Shown: in pieces, positions 1-8,800 of the stretch | How the letters are laid out: every line of letters begins with the position of its first letter | Numbering within the stretch: position 1 is the first letter of the stretch | Source of the DNA: Bacillus sp. A301a_S52 | Lineage (GTDB): Bacteria > Bacillota > Bacilli > Bacillales > Salisediminibacteriaceae | Assembly: GCA_024701455.1 (NCBI GenBank) | Contig: JABXYP010000001.1 | Span: 3,228,001-3,292,000, forward strand | Direction: 5' to 3' | DNA length: 64,000 nucleotides | Program-made: the position numbers and the translations under genes | The notes under the pieces: generated by a model | What the model was told of the DNA's origin: nothing | Databases searched by the model: none | Seen by the model: only the letters and a program-made list of their open reading frames with translations

Positions 1-1
1 G

Positions 2-172
2 CAAAATCGTGCTGAAAACTATTTCCGACTATTAACAGTAAGCGATTCAAAAGGAAAAGAGCTTCAATTAATCACCAATCGGTTTGATTTAAGCGCCGAA
101 AACATAGTCTACCTTCCCATGATATGTATTCAAAAAAGGTTCTGGGGGATGCGCCTTTTGTGACAGGCCCCC
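2..172 (+). pseudogene. Remnant of an IS4-family-like transposase (3' part, truncated)
   Basis: An open frame runs in from the window edge and stops at 172. Its translation contains YFRLLTVSDSKGKELQ and LITNRFDLSAEN. In my recollection this resembles the stretch of IS4-family DDE transposases just before the conserved RW..E..FFKWIKQ region. After DLSAEN the resemblance ends and the frame runs into unrelated sequence and a stop, so the catalytic Glu region is missing. A sequence like an IS terminal repeat (TTTTGTGACAGGCCCCC, about 155-172) overlaps the end. The 5' part lies outside the window, so a longer broken copy is possible. Confidence 0.55.
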
Positions 173-810
173 CTGGGTTTTTAAGATCTATAGAGTCCCC
201 TGCTTGCCGCTGTTAACATTCCGAGTGCTTGAATTTCAGGACAATTTGGGGCTCATGACCACTTTTATTACTTTCTTCTTTTACCTTTATTCCTCACAAC
301 TATATCAATATTGAAGGTCATTTAAAGTTATAATCCCTCCATCTATCTACAGGATTTTTGTAGCTATTAGATTTTCATTTCTTTTGCAGTTTTGTTCTCC
401 TATATGATTCCTGTTCGTCAGGCCAGAGCTTTCTTCATCCTCCACATCACCATGGGTAGCTATATATTTACCTCTACCAGGCTATATGTAACTGCGAAAC
501 CTTCTGCACTATTTTTACTTTTATTCATCGTTTTTTCTAATCAACTTATTAGCCTTTCCTGATTTCAATATTACGAATACATAGCTCAATAATAATTCAC
601 TAAAAAAACATATAGAAAGCATTAAACCACTATATAGTTAGCACCGTAATCTACTGCTGCCCAACCTAGAATGTGGCTTATATCTTATCCTAAACTAGCA
701 TTCTTTCAAGGGATATGCTGGTAATTACCTATTTTTACGAAAATAGGCACTTTTTTACCTTCCTTTTAATTCCTATTTCACACACCTCTTATATAGGTAA
801 CAATAACCAG
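173..810. other. Intergenic stretch, no gene recognised
   Basis: About 640 AT-rich bases between the transposase remnant and the YolD-like gene. Both strands carry only short stop-interrupted frames without ribosome binding sites. It is probably debris next to an old insertion, but I see no specific feature. Confidence 0.5.
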
Positions 811-839
811 TTGACAATACGAACGTTTGTTTGTATTTT
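811..839 (+). promoter_or_regulatory. SigA promoter overlapped by a LexA (SOS) box
   Basis: TTGACA at 811-816 and TATTTT at 834-839 are separated by 17 bp. The spacer contains CGAACGTTTGTTTG (820-833), which fits the Gram-positive LexA/DinR consensus CGAAC-N4-GTTYG. Placement between the -35 and -10 boxes is typical of repressor action. It predicts DNA-damage induction of the YolD-like gene that starts 20 bp downstream. Confidence 0.7.
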
Positions 840-859
840 GATTATAAAGAGGTGACACC

Positions 860-1198
860 ATGAAAAAACACGAGGACTTATTTTTACGAAGAGGGAATTT
901 AATGTGGGAAGGGAGCCGAATGATGTTGCCGGAACACATTCAAGCTTTAAGGGAGTACGATCGTGAAAAAGCCGAGGATCCTAAACCTCATTTAACTGAG
1001 GATGAACTAACGGACATGGGCCACATCGCCTTTGACTCCATGAGATATACATTAGAAGTTAAACTAACACACTGGCATGAAGGCTATTATACGGATGTAA
1101 TCGGGATTATTGATAAAATAGATACACAGCTTAAACAGGTTAAAATTAATGATAAGTGGATAAAAATTAACTTGATTAAAGTGATCGAGAGGCTATAA
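860..1198 (+). CDS. YolD-like family protein
   Basis: 112 residues matching the YolD-like family: an N-terminal RGNLMWEGSRMMLPEHIQAL segment, a charged linker, then a small beta-rich half ending in a DKWIKINLIKVIERL-like strand. YolD-like proteins commonly sit beside Y-family (UvrX/YqjW-type) DNA polymerases and are SOS-induced. Their exact role is not settled. No polymerase gene is present here, so this copy is solitary. The start is supported by AGAGGTG six bases upstream of ATG. The LexA box in its promoter supports a damage-response role. No clear terminator follows it. Confidence 0.8.
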   Translation: MKKHEDLFLRRGNLMWEGSRMMLPEHIQALREYDREKAEDPKPHLTEDELTDMGHIAFDSMRYTLEVKLTHWHEGYYTDVIGIIDKIDTQLKQVKINDKWIKINLIKVIERL

Positions 1199-1340
1199 TA
1201 ATGTCATAATTTTCAGTTTAATGATTCTGGTTGTTTAGAGCCAAAAAAGGGGGAGGTTTTGGTTAAAAATGGATTTTGATGAGGGTGCCACCTGACTTAA
1301 AGGATTTATTCTTTTCATACCATAACTTTATGGTAGAACA

Positions 1341-1385
1341 AAAAGGGATGGTCTCATAAATGAACACTTATCGGGACCACCCCCT
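1341..1385 (-). terminator. Rho-independent terminator of the DUF1906 gene
   Basis: On the minus strand GGTGGTCCCGATAA pairs with TTATGAGACCATCC across a short loop and is followed by CTTTTTG. It lies 30-75 bases past the stop of the DUF1906 gene. Confidence 0.6.
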
Positions 1386-1415
1386 TCCTCCATATAAGAA
1401 TAGACCACTCGCATC

Positions 1416-2066
1416 CTAAAACAGAGTATTAAACAGCCGTTCCTCCATAAGAACGGTATCTATCGGGCAAGCTGCGGCGTCCCGGCCATATTGCCAGGCC
1501 CACACATTCCCCCCGCACTCAGGAGCTTCTGGGTTATAAACAGGAGTGTTCGCTTTTGTCGTGACGCCCGGTTCAGGTTCGGCACTCCACAAGACTGTTT
1601 GAAACCTAACATTTTCACTTTGTTCCTGTGCCTCACAAAACGCTTCATTAAAATCCCCTTCGATCGGGTCGTTATAGTACCCCGGACGGAAGCTGCTATC
1701 CACAAAAGCATCTGCCCAGCCAATTAGCCAATCTGCATCGATATTAAAGAAATTTTCCAAGTTGGCAAAAATAAAAATATCTCCGGTTATTCCTAGTCTT
1801 TGGGCGTGAAAAATCGCGTTCCTTGCTGCCACCCTGCCTTGTGTATAGCCTAATGCTTCGCTAAAATCATTATAAATCGGCATCAATTTAATTCCCACAC
1901 CTTGCAAAAATGCAATTTCCTCACGTGTAAGCCCTTCATTGACGTTCGGAACAGTTGTCAAATATCTGCCCCAAAAATCCGGCTGGCCAAAATTAGCTAC
2001 TACACACGCGTACAATGCTTGATCAACATCTGTGGCAGAGTCCACCCCCCAGTAAAGATTTCTCAT
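1416..2066 (-). CDS. DUF1906 (Rv2525c-like) glycoside-hydrolase-like domain protein
   Basis: 216 residues that look like a single DUF1906 domain, a TIM-barrel fold related to glycoside hydrolases. It opens with YWGVDSATDVDQALYACV (residues 5-22), has the family's F-GRYL element (residues 32-36), and ends with an NVWAWQYG strand near residues 187-194. There is no signal peptide or membrane segment, so the product appears cytoplasmic unless exported another way. AAGGAGGTGAG precedes the ATG. It is monocistronic with its own terminator. The substrate is unknown; cell-wall or glycan hydrolysis is only a family-level guess. Confidence 0.75.
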   Translation of the reverse strand: MRNLYWGVDSATDVDQALYACVVANFGQPDFWGRYLTTVPNVNEGLTREEIAFLQGVGIKLMPIYNDFSEALGYTQGRVAARNAIFHAQRLGITGDIFIFANLENFFNIDADWLIGWADAFVDSSFRPGYYNDPIEGDFNEAFCEAQEQSENVRFQTVLWSAEPEPGVTTKANTPVYNPEAPECGGNVWAWQYGRDAAACPIDTVLMEERLFNTLF

Positions 2067-2157
2067 CCGCTCACCTCCTTCTCCACATTATATGAACAGC
2101 AAACGAGGTAGGTGTTTGTACCGATGCCTTCTACATGTTAGTAGGAAATTAAAAAAC

Positions 2158-2187
2158 GATAAAAACCAGATGCCGAAACATCTGGTT
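2158..2187 (-). terminator. Terminator of tyrS
   Basis: AACCAGATG / CATCTGGTT inverted repeat with a six-base loop, followed on the minus strand by TTTTATC, starting six bases after the tyrS stop codon. Confidence 0.85.
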
Positions 2188-2192
2188 AACGA

Positions 2193-3464
2193 TTATTTTA
2201 TAAGATAAAACTTCTTCTTTCCGCGACGAATGATCGTAAATTGACCATCAATTTTATCATCCATCCCCATCTGCTTATCTATATCTTGGCAACGATCACC
2301 ATTAATATAAACGGCACCATTCTTAATATCTTCACGTGCTTGACGTTTAGATGGTGAAATCCCTGCATCGACTAGCAAATCAACCAGACTTTTTTCAGGT
2401 TCTGGCATATCATAAGAAGGTACATCCTTAAAACCTTGCAGCACTTCTTCACCCGTTAACGCCTTTAAATCACCGCCACCAAATAGTGCCTCACTAATGC
2501 GCTTTGCCTGTTTAACAGCTGCTTCACTATGCACAAAAGCTGTTAACTCTTCAGCTAAACGGCGATGCGGAAGCCGCTCATGCGGCCGCTCTTTTAATTC
2601 GATCTCCAATGCCTCAATTTCTTCACGGGTTAAAAATGTAAAGTACTTCAGGAATTTAATAACGTCTTGGTCATCTGTATTTAACAAAAATTGATAAAAT
2701 TCGTACGGAGACGTTTTCTCTGGATCGAGCCAAATCGCTCCTCCTTCAGTTTTACCAAACTTCGTACCATCTGCCTTTGTTACAAGTGGAATCGTAAAAC
2801 CAAATGCTTTTGGTCGTTCCCCTTCTTCCTCACCTGACATACGGCGGATTAATTCAAGCCCTGCGGTAATATTCCCCCACTGATCACTACCACCAATTTG
2901 TAACTTCACACCTTCTTCTTTATTAAGACGGTAGAAGTCATAAGATTGTAATATCTGGTAACTGAATTCTGTAAAAGATATACCCGTTTCGATTCGTGTC
3001 TCTACAGATTCTTTAGCAAGCATATAATTTAGTCCAAAATATTTACCCACATCTCTCAGGAAATCAATAACTGTCATGGAACCAATCCAGTCGTAGTTAT
3101 TAACAAGTGTCGCAGCGTTCGTGCCATCGAAGTCAAGGAAACGTTGAAGCTGCGTTTTTATTTTGTCGCTGTAGCCTTCCACAACTGCTTGTTCATTTAA
3201 TGTCCGTTCTGCTTTTTTTCCGCTAGGATCACCGATTAAACCAGTGGCGCCACCTACTAACGGATACGGTTTATGCCCTGCCAACTGAAAACGTCTCAAT
3301 GTCAAAATCGTCAATAGATGGCCGATGTGAAGGCTGTCACCAGTGGGATCAAAGCCACAATACAACTTAACTGATTCCTTGTCTATCAGTTCTTTCAAGC
3401 CTTCTTCATCTGTCATTTGATTAACAAGCCCACGAAACGTTAAATCTTCAAGTAATGTTGTCAT
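2193..3464 (-). CDS. tyrS: Tyrosyl-tRNA synthetase
   Basis: Charges tRNA-Tyr with tyrosine in the cytoplasm. It is a class I synthetase with the HIGH motif as SLHIGHL (about residues 45-51) and KFGKT as the KMSKS equivalent (near residue 230). A C-terminal S4 RNA-binding domain includes SPSKRQAREDIKNGAVYING. I chose the ATG at 3464 (423 residues, close to the roughly 420 of B. subtilis TyrS) because GGTGG lies seven bases before it. The GTG three codons upstream is itself part of that ribosome binding site. A T-box leader lies directly upstream, so expression should rise when tRNA-Tyr is uncharged. Confidence 0.97.
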   Translation of the reverse strand: MTTLLEDLTFRGLVNQMTDEEGLKELIDKESVKLYCGFDPTGDSLHIGHLLTILTLRRFQLAGHKPYPLVGGATGLIGDPSGKKAERTLNEQAVVEGYSDKIKTQLQRFLDFDGTNAATLVNNYDWIGSMTVIDFLRDVGKYFGLNYMLAKESVETRIETGISFTEFSYQILQSYDFYRLNKEEGVKLQIGGSDQWGNITAGLELIRRMSGEEEGERPKAFGFTIPLVTKADGTKFGKTEGGAIWLDPEKTSPYEFYQFLLNTDDQDVIKFLKYFTFLTREEIEALEIELKERPHERLPHRRLAEELTAFVHSEAAVKQAKRISEALFGGGDLKALTGEEVLQGFKDVPSYDMPEPEKSLVDLLVDAGISPSKRQAREDIKNGAVYINGDRCQDIDKQMGMDDKIDGQFTIIRRGKKKFYLIK

Positions 3465-3552
3465 TTTTTCCACCCTAACTTTAATTAATAGTTACACTGC
3501 TATTTGTACCTTTTATAAGAAAGTTATCAAGGTGCTTTCGTTCCTATAACAT

Positions 3553-3806
3553 ATAAAAAGCCCCTTAATAACATTAAGGGACGATGATTAATCGCGGTAC
3601 CACCCTGATTGGAAAATAGTGCTTTCCCACCTCGAATTGTGAGTTAACGCCTCACCGACGATTTATGTTTCCATAAATAAACTCCAAGGAGGTAATTCGT
3701 TTATCGCCTATACACCGGTTCGCAGCACCACCGGTTCTCTGGGGAAGGGAGACATAAACTACTTCATCCTTTTCACAGTTACCATATATAAATGAACTTA
3801 TTCTGT
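3553..3806 (-). promoter_or_regulatory. T-box riboswitch (tRNA-Tyr) with terminator, upstream of tyrS
   Basis: The minus strand carries the T-box signature AGGGTGGTACCGCG (3606-3593), followed by the terminator hairpin CCCTTAATGTTATTAAGGGG and CTTTTT (3580-3553). In the Stem I region the candidate specifier is UAC (Tyr) at 3694-3692, within GAATTACCTCC just before TTGGAG. Uncharged tRNA-Tyr would pair with the specifier and stabilise the antiterminator. This leader explains most of the gap upstream of tyrS. Confidence 0.93.
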
Positions 3807-3812
3807 TCTATA

Positions 3813-3842
3813 TTAATAGCATACGTCAATGTTTATTGTCAA
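3813..3842 (-). promoter_or_regulatory. Promoter of the tyrS T-box transcript
   Basis: On the minus strand TTGACA (3842-3837) is followed after 18 bp by TATTAA (3818-3813), preceded by TGC as an extended -10. Transcription would start near 3806, just before Stem I of the T-box. Confidence 0.65.
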
Positions 3843-3845
3843 TTC

Positions 3846-4209
3846 TATTTGCTATCATCAACCTTTTAACTACGAAAAAGATATGTGCTATCCACACAAT
3901 ATTAAAGAAGAACAAGCCATTGATTTAGTTAATGAAAGGGAACTGAGTTTGCAAAATAGAAAATGATTCTTTTTTACCATATCTCATATTAAGTGACCAT
4001 CCGCATATATTTAAATGAATTTTTCTAGCTCACTCATCAAAGAAAAGTGCCTGTTCTCCCTTATTTATCATGCTCTTTCTTAAGTTTAATGTTTTTTAAA
4101 AAATATAATAAAACAACAGGCATAAAATATGCCATCACAACAATGGACTTATTCTAACTGAAATGTACAAAATTTGTTATTTTTCTGGTTATGCAGCTTT
4201 TGAAGGTTG
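3846..4209. other. Intergenic stretch between tyrS leader and PBP gene
   Basis: No gene recognised. There is a small hairpin GGCATAAAATATGCC near 4119-4133, and only very short frames without ribosome binding sites. Confidence 0.5.
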
Positions 4210-4218
4210 TGCTATAAT
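4210..4218 (+). promoter_or_regulatory. Extended -10 promoter of the PBP gene
   Basis: TGCTATAAT, a perfect extended -10, 30 bp before the PBP start codon. No good -35 is seen at the right distance, as is common for extended -10 promoters. Confidence 0.6.
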
Positions 4219-4247
4219 GTTGTTGACTTTTTAGGGGGTTTTGAAAA

Positions 4248-7220
4248 ATGAGTGATCAAAGGTTTTCTGTTAAAGCGTTTTTAAAACGGAAAGAACCTCA
4301 ATCTGTCATAAAAGGGGTCCGTGTTACCTCGAAGGTTTTTTGGAATTTATTTTTGATTTTTTCCACACTTGCCCTTATCTCTCTTTTCTTTATTGGAGGG
4401 GCTGCAGCCGGTTATTTTGCATCACTTGTACAAGATGAACCGATTCGCAGTTTTGAAGACATTCAAAATGATATTTATGACTATGAGGAAGCGACCGAAA
4501 TATATTTTGCAAACGACGTATATTTAGGGGATTTACCAAGTCCTTTAGAACGAAGAGAAGTAAATTTAGAGGATATTTCTCAACATTTAATTGATGCGGT
4601 GATTGCCACTGAGGATGAATACTTCTATGAACACGAAGGCATTGTGCCTAAAGCGTTATTTAGAGCCGTTTATCAAGACTTCTCTAATGCTGATACTCAA
4701 ACTGGTGGGAGTACTTTAACGCAGCAATTAATTAAAAATCAAGTTTTAACAAGCGACGTGACACACGATCGGAAAGCTCTTGAAATACTCTTAGCGATTA
4801 GAACAGAAAATTTCTTTGAAAAAGACGAGATTCTGGAAGCGTATTTAAATGTCGTCCCTTTCGGTAGGAATGCCAATGGGAGGCAAGTAGCTGGCGCGCA
4901 ATCAGCAGCCCAGGGCCTCTTTGGTGTTGATGCCTCTGAATTAAATGTTGCGCAATCGGCCTTTATTGCCGGATTGCCACAAAGTCCATTTGCTTATACA
5001 CCTTTTACCTCTCAAGGAGAGGTGAAAGAGGACTTTGAAGCAGGACTAAATCGAATGACTACTGTGTTAAATCGTATGCACAGTGGCGGTTATATTACTG
5101 ATGAAGAACTAGAAGAAGCGCTTGCTTATAATATTCGAGAAAATTTAACAGAAGCTCGTGCTAGTAGTCTTGAGGCATATCCGTTTGTAACCGATGAAGT
5201 CCAAAGACGAGCAAGGCCAATTTTAGCTGAAGTGTTAATGGAACAAGATGGTGTTGACCTCGATGAAATTGATGATGAGGCTCAACGAGATCTCATGATA
5301 AGTCGATATACTGAAGAAGCTGAGCGAGCCCTTCAACGAGAAGGCTATAAAATTCACACGACGATCAACAAAGATATTTATGACGCACAACAAGAGGTTA
5401 TCGAAAACTTTAGCTACTTCGCTCCAAGTAGAACAGAAATCGTCACTGACGAAGATGGTGAAGAAGTTGAAATTACACGCCCTGAAGAGCCTGGGTCTGT
5501 TTTAATTGATAATTCTACCGGTGCTATTATTAGCTTTGTTGGCGGCCGTGATTATGAAACGCAAAATTATAATCATGCGACACAAGCAATACGCCATACA
5601 GGTTCCACGATGAAACCATTACTGACGTATGCTGTCGGCTTTGAAACAGGGGTATTACAGCCAGGCTTTATTACCCCTGATACGCCATATACTTATAGGG
5701 CAAATAATGACAACGTCACTAACTTTGATAATTCCCATAGAGGCTTAATGACAGCACGTGAGGCACTCGCTTTATCACGTAACGTCCCTGCTGTAAGGGA
5801 GTTTGCAAAAGTAGATCATAGTATCGCGCGTGAAGCCCTTATTAACTATGGATTTGAGCGCTTTATGCAGGAAGATGAGCCTTATGAATCTACTGCTCTT
5901 GGAACGATCGGCATGACCATTGAAGCAAATACGAGTGCCTATTCTACTTTCGGTAACAGTGGCGTTCGACAAGAATCTTATATGATTGAACGCATCGAAA
6001 CATCTGATGGCGAAGTGATATTTGAACATGAGTCTGAAGAAATTGATATCCTCTCCCCTCAGACAAATTATTTGATGATTGATATGATGCGTGATGTAGT
6101 GTCAAGCGGTGGGACAGCTTCACAATTACCGAGCTACCTTAACTTTAATTCAGATCTGTACGGAAAAACAGGGACGAGTCAAGAAATTAAAGACTCTTGG
6201 TTCGTTGGTGGAAATCCAAATATTACTCAAAGTATTTGGCTCGGTTTTGGTGATGCTGAGCCAATACCACAGGAATCACATGGCATGCGGTATAACCAGC
6301 GCACCCAAATGTTATGGGCCGCTTTGGCAAATGCAGCTTATGAGGTAGAACCTGACTTAATAGCGCCTTCAGAGCGGTTTGAGCAACCTGATGGGATCGT
6401 CAGTCAATCCATTTGTGGCATTTCCGGTAAACTCCCATCTGATTTATGTCGGGAAGCTGGTTTTGTCACAACCGACTTATTTAATGCAAAATATGTCCCA
6501 ACAGAAGAAGACGACAGTTTATCCCGTGTACAATATGTGCGTGTCAATGATGACATGTACAAAGCCCTTGAATCAACACCGACTGAATTTACGAAAGCAG
6601 GGGTAGCCATTAAAGAAGAATACTTTGACTTCGCAGATGGGGATATATCCGAATACATTCCAGATGGATGGGATAACCTTGTGCCCGATAAAGAGGCACC
6701 TGATAATGGGAAAACACCCGATGCTTTACGATCAGTCTCCACATCAGGAAATAGTATCTCTTGGAGTACACATCATGAAGGAGATGTGATCGGCTATCGC
6801 GTCTACTACTCTTCAGATGGTTCCAACTTTAGTAAAGTTGATAGTGTTCGTTGGGATGAGAGCTATAGCTATTCAGGGAGTTCAGGCTACTATTACGTCA
6901 CAGCTGTAGATGTAGCTGGAAGAGAATCATCAGCTGGTGATGATGTATCTATCGGCAATCCTGATGACGATGAAGATGATGACTCATCAAATGATGACGG
7001 AAATGACGATGAATCTAACTCAGATGAAAATGATAATGACGACAACTCAAACAATGATGGCAATAACTCTAATAATAATAACAACAACGCTACTCGTGAA
7101 GACGAGGATGATAACGAGAACGAATCAAATGACAATAACAACACAGATGATTCGAATAATAATGAGAATGATAACGAAACAGATAATAATGAATCAAACA
7201 ACACGAATACGTCTAATTAA
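4248..7220 (+). CDS. Class A penicillin-binding protein (bifunctional transglycosylase/transpeptidase)
   Basis: Polymerises and cross-links peptidoglycan on the outer face of the membrane. 990 residues. There is a short cytoplasmic N-terminus and one membrane anchor (about 31-60). A GT51 transglycosylase domain follows, with catalytic Glu122 in ATEDEYFYEHEG and GGSTLTQQ at 153-160. The transpeptidase domain has SxxK as S453-T-M-K456, SRN at 510-512 and KTGT at 640-643. An FN3-like domain spans about 824-903, and the last 87 residues (904-990) are almost only Asp, Asn, Glu and Ser. AGGGGG precedes the ATG. It is transcribed alone and ends in a strong terminator. All catalytic motifs are intact. 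It is longer than B. subtilis PonA (about 914) mainly because of the tail. Which PBP paralogue it equals is unclear. Confidence 0.95.
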   Translation: MSDQRFSVKAFLKRKEPQSVIKGVRVTSKVFWNLFLIFSTLALISLFFIGGAAAGYFASLVQDEPIRSFEDIQNDIYDYEEATEIYFANDVYLGDLPSPLERREVNLEDISQHLIDAVIATEDEYFYEHEGIVPKALFRAVYQDFSNADTQTGGSTLTQQLIKNQVLTSDVTHDRKALEILLAIRTENFFEKDEILEAYLNVVPFGRNANGRQVAGAQSAAQGLFGVDASELNVAQSAFIAGLPQSPFAYTPFTSQGEVKEDFEAGLNRMTTVLNRMHSGGYITDEELEEALAYNIRENLTEARASSLEAYPFVTDEVQRRARPILAEVLMEQDGVDLDEIDDEAQRDLMISRYTEEAERALQREGYKIHTTINKDIYDAQQEVIENFSYFAPSRTEIVTDEDGEEVEITRPEEPGSVLIDNSTGAIISFVGGRDYETQNYNHATQAIRHTGSTMKPLLTYAVGFETGVLQPGFITPDTPYTYRANNDNVTNFDNSHRGLMTAREALALSRNVPAVREFAKVDHSIAREALINYGFERFMQEDEPYESTALGTIGMTIEANTSAYSTFGNSGVRQESYMIERIETSDGEVIFEHESEEIDILSPQTNYLMIDMMRDVVSSGGTASQLPSYLNFNSDLYGKTGTSQEIKDSWFVGGNPNITQSIWLGFGDAEPIPQESHGMRYNQRTQMLWAALANAAYEVEPDLIAPSERFEQPDGIVSQSICGISGKLPSDLCREAGFVTTDLFNAKYVPTEEDDSLSRVQYVRVNDDMYKALESTPTEFTKAGVAIKEEYFDFADGDISEYIPDGWDNLVPDKEAPDNGKTPDALRSVSTSGNSISWSTHHEGDVIGYRVYYSSDGSNFSKVDSVRWDESYSYSGSSGYYYVTAVDVAGRESSAGDDVSIGNPDDDEDDDSSNDDGNDDESNSDENDNDDNSNNDGNNSNNNNNNATREDEDDNENESNDNNNTDDSNNNENDNETDNNESNNTNTSN

Positions 7221-7223
7221 TAC

Positions 7224-7253
7224 AGCTAGGAGAAACTTTCTCCTAGCTTTTTC
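7224..7253 (+). terminator. Terminator of the PBP gene
   Basis: AGCTAGGAGA / TCTCCTAGCT stem with a short loop, then TTTTTC, four bases after the stop codon. Nearly the same hairpin recurs at 49101 and, slightly changed, at 56311. Confidence 0.9.
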
Positions 7254-7438
7254 TCTAGCCCGCCATTTTCTACTGATGCGTTATAGGCATATTCCAAAAG
7301 CTTCGCCTTTATTGGATAGCACGAGAACAACATGTGAAACCGCTGCATTGCGTAGGCTGACATTTTTCGTACTTCCTAAATATTTAAATGTGGACGGCTA
7401 GTTCGCCAAATTTCCCTCACTCTCCTGTTAAAAGAATA

Positions 7439-7447
7439 TGTTATAGT
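7439..7447 (+). promoter_or_regulatory. Candidate extended -10 promoter of acuABC
   Basis: TGTTATAGT fits an extended -10 about 48 bp before the acuA start. The -35 is poor. No clear catabolite-responsive element was found between it and acuA. Confidence 0.45.
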
Positions 7448-7495
7448 AGGGGTAACAGACTTTTGTGATTCAATACTTCTCAAGGTGGGATGCTT

Positions 7496-8131
7496 GTGAA
7501 GCACCGAAAAACCTGTAAGTCACTTCGACTGAAATCAAAAGACAATCATCAATTCATCATCGAAGGCCCTATTCCAAAACATACCCTTGAAGAATGTGAA
7601 TTAGATTCAAAACTGACAGCATTTCGTCCATCTGACCAACAAAAGAAAGCGCTTTTAAAAGTAGCTGATTTGGATGAAAGCCGAATTATCGTAGCAAGGG
7701 ATGGCCATTTAATTATCGGCTATGCTATTTTCTTATATCCAGATCCATTAGAGAGATGGTCAGAAATTGAGCTAGATAATTTATTAGAATTAGGTGCAAT
7801 TGAGGTGTCGGGTGATTACCGTGGTCATCAAATTGCGAAACACCTTTTAAAAGTAGCGATGATGGATGAAGCGATGGAAGACTATATTATTATCACCACT
7901 GAATACTACTGGCATTGGGATTTAAGAGGTACAGGATTATCTATTTGGGAATATCGTGATGTTATGGAAAAAGTCATGAAGACCGGGGGCTTAGAATGGT
8001 ATGCCACTGATGATCCAGAAATTTGCTCCCACCCAGCAAACTGTTTAATGGCTCGCATCGGTAAACGTGTCACTCCCGACGCGGTTCATGAGTTTAACCG
8101 AGTTCGCTTTAAACACAAATATATGTTGTAA
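7496..8131 (+). CDS. acuA: Protein acetyltransferase AcuA (acetyl-CoA synthetase regulator)
   Basis: GNAT-type acetyltransferase. In B. subtilis, AcuA acetylates and inactivates acetyl-CoA synthetase AcsA. The 211-residue product follows B. subtilis AcuA along its length, including LTAFRPS, YPDPLERWSE, LGAIEVSGDYRG (acetyl-CoA binding loop), TTEYYWHWDL and SHPANCLMARIGK. I chose the GTG start at 7496, giving VKHRKT. It aligns with the B. subtilis N-terminus MEHHKT and sits eight bases after AAGGTGG, whereas the ATG at 7490 nearly touches the ribosome binding site. First gene of acuABC. The acsA gene usually found divergent to it is not in the 270-bp gap upstream. Confidence 0.95.
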   Translation: MKHRKTCKSLRLKSKDNHQFIIEGPIPKHTLEECELDSKLTAFRPSDQQKKALLKVADLDESRIIVARDGHLIIGYAIFLYPDPLERWSEIELDNLLELGAIEVSGDYRGHQIAKHLLKVAMMDEAMEDYIIITTEYYWHWDLRGTGLSIWEYRDVMEKVMKTGGLEWYATDDPEICSHPANCLMARIGKRVTPDAVHEFNRVRFKHKYML

Positions 8132-8152
8132 TTTATTAGGAAGGTGATATGC

Positions 8153-8800
8153 ATGCATGTGCGAGATATTATGGTGACGAAAGTGATAGTTGCCCCACCT
8201 GAGATGTCACTTTCGGAAGCTTTAAAATTAATGCTCCTCCACCGAATTCGTCATTTACCTATCGTAGACAAACACAATCATTTAGTCGGAATTATTTCAG
8301 ATCGAGATTTAAGTGATGCTATTCCTTCCATTTTTGACAGCAAACCTAAAGAAGATGTCATGTCTCTCCCTGTATCAAAGGTGATGGTTGAAAATGTGAT
8401 AACAGCCCTTCCTGATGATTTCGTGGAAGAAGCGGCCCACATAATGACAGAGCAACAAATTAGCTGCTTACCAGTCGAAGAAAATGGGAGTCTTATCGGA
8501 ATTATTACGGAAACGGATTTACTCAATATATTAGTCAGATTAACGGGGGCTGACCTACCTACATCTCGTCTAGAAATTGATGTTCCAAATGAAACTGGTC
8601 AATTATCTAATGTAAGCGATGTCATAAAGCGACATAAAATTAATATTCATAGTGTCCTTGTATATCCTTCGTTTTCAAATTCTGAAAGACAAACGCTCGT
8701 TTTCCGTATTCAATGTATGGATATGCGAGGATTAATAGCTGCGTTAAAAGAGAAGCATTACAAGATTGTTTGGCCGCAAGATGTGGGGATGACACAATGA
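8153..8800 (+). CDS. acuB: AcuB, CBS-pair and ACT domain protein
   Basis: Part of the acetoin/acetate utilisation operon; the biochemical role of AcuB is not firmly known. The 215-residue product has two CBS domains (about residues 1-60 and 75-135, with RHLPIVD, GIISDRDL, SCLPVEE and GIITETDLL). These probably bind an adenine nucleotide. An ACT-like regulatory domain follows from about 140 (VPNETGQLSNVSDVIKRH). The ATG at 8153 follows AGGAAGGTGA at good distance and gives MHVRDIM, matching the family N-terminus. The in-frame GTG at 8144 lies inside the ribosome binding site. Its stop codon overlaps the acuC start. Confidence 0.93.
   Translation: MHVRDIMVTKVIVAPPEMSLSEALKLMLLHRIRHLPIVDKHNHLVGIISDRDLSDAIPSIFDSKPKEDVMSLPVSKVMVENVITALPDDFVEEAAHIMTEQQISCLPVEENGSLIGIITETDLLNILVRLTGADLPTSRLEIDVPNETGQLSNVSDVIKRHKINIHSVLVYPSFSNSERQTLVFRIQCMDMRGLIAALKEKHYKIVWPQDVGMTQ

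Noticed and set aside
347..485. A minus-strand open stretch with the segment YIATHGDVEDEESSGLTNRN
   Set aside because: No start codon, no ribosome binding site, about 45 codons between stops in AT-rich DNA; too short to call a gene or a pseudogene.
3883..3966. A 27-codon plus-strand frame (MCYPHNIKEEQAIDLV...)
   Set aside because: No ribosome binding site and no recognised relatives; likely chance.
6893..7401. Long Ser/Leu-rich and Met/Thr-rich frames over the end of the PBP gene
   Set aside because: They arise from the low-complexity GAT/AAT tract read in other frames.
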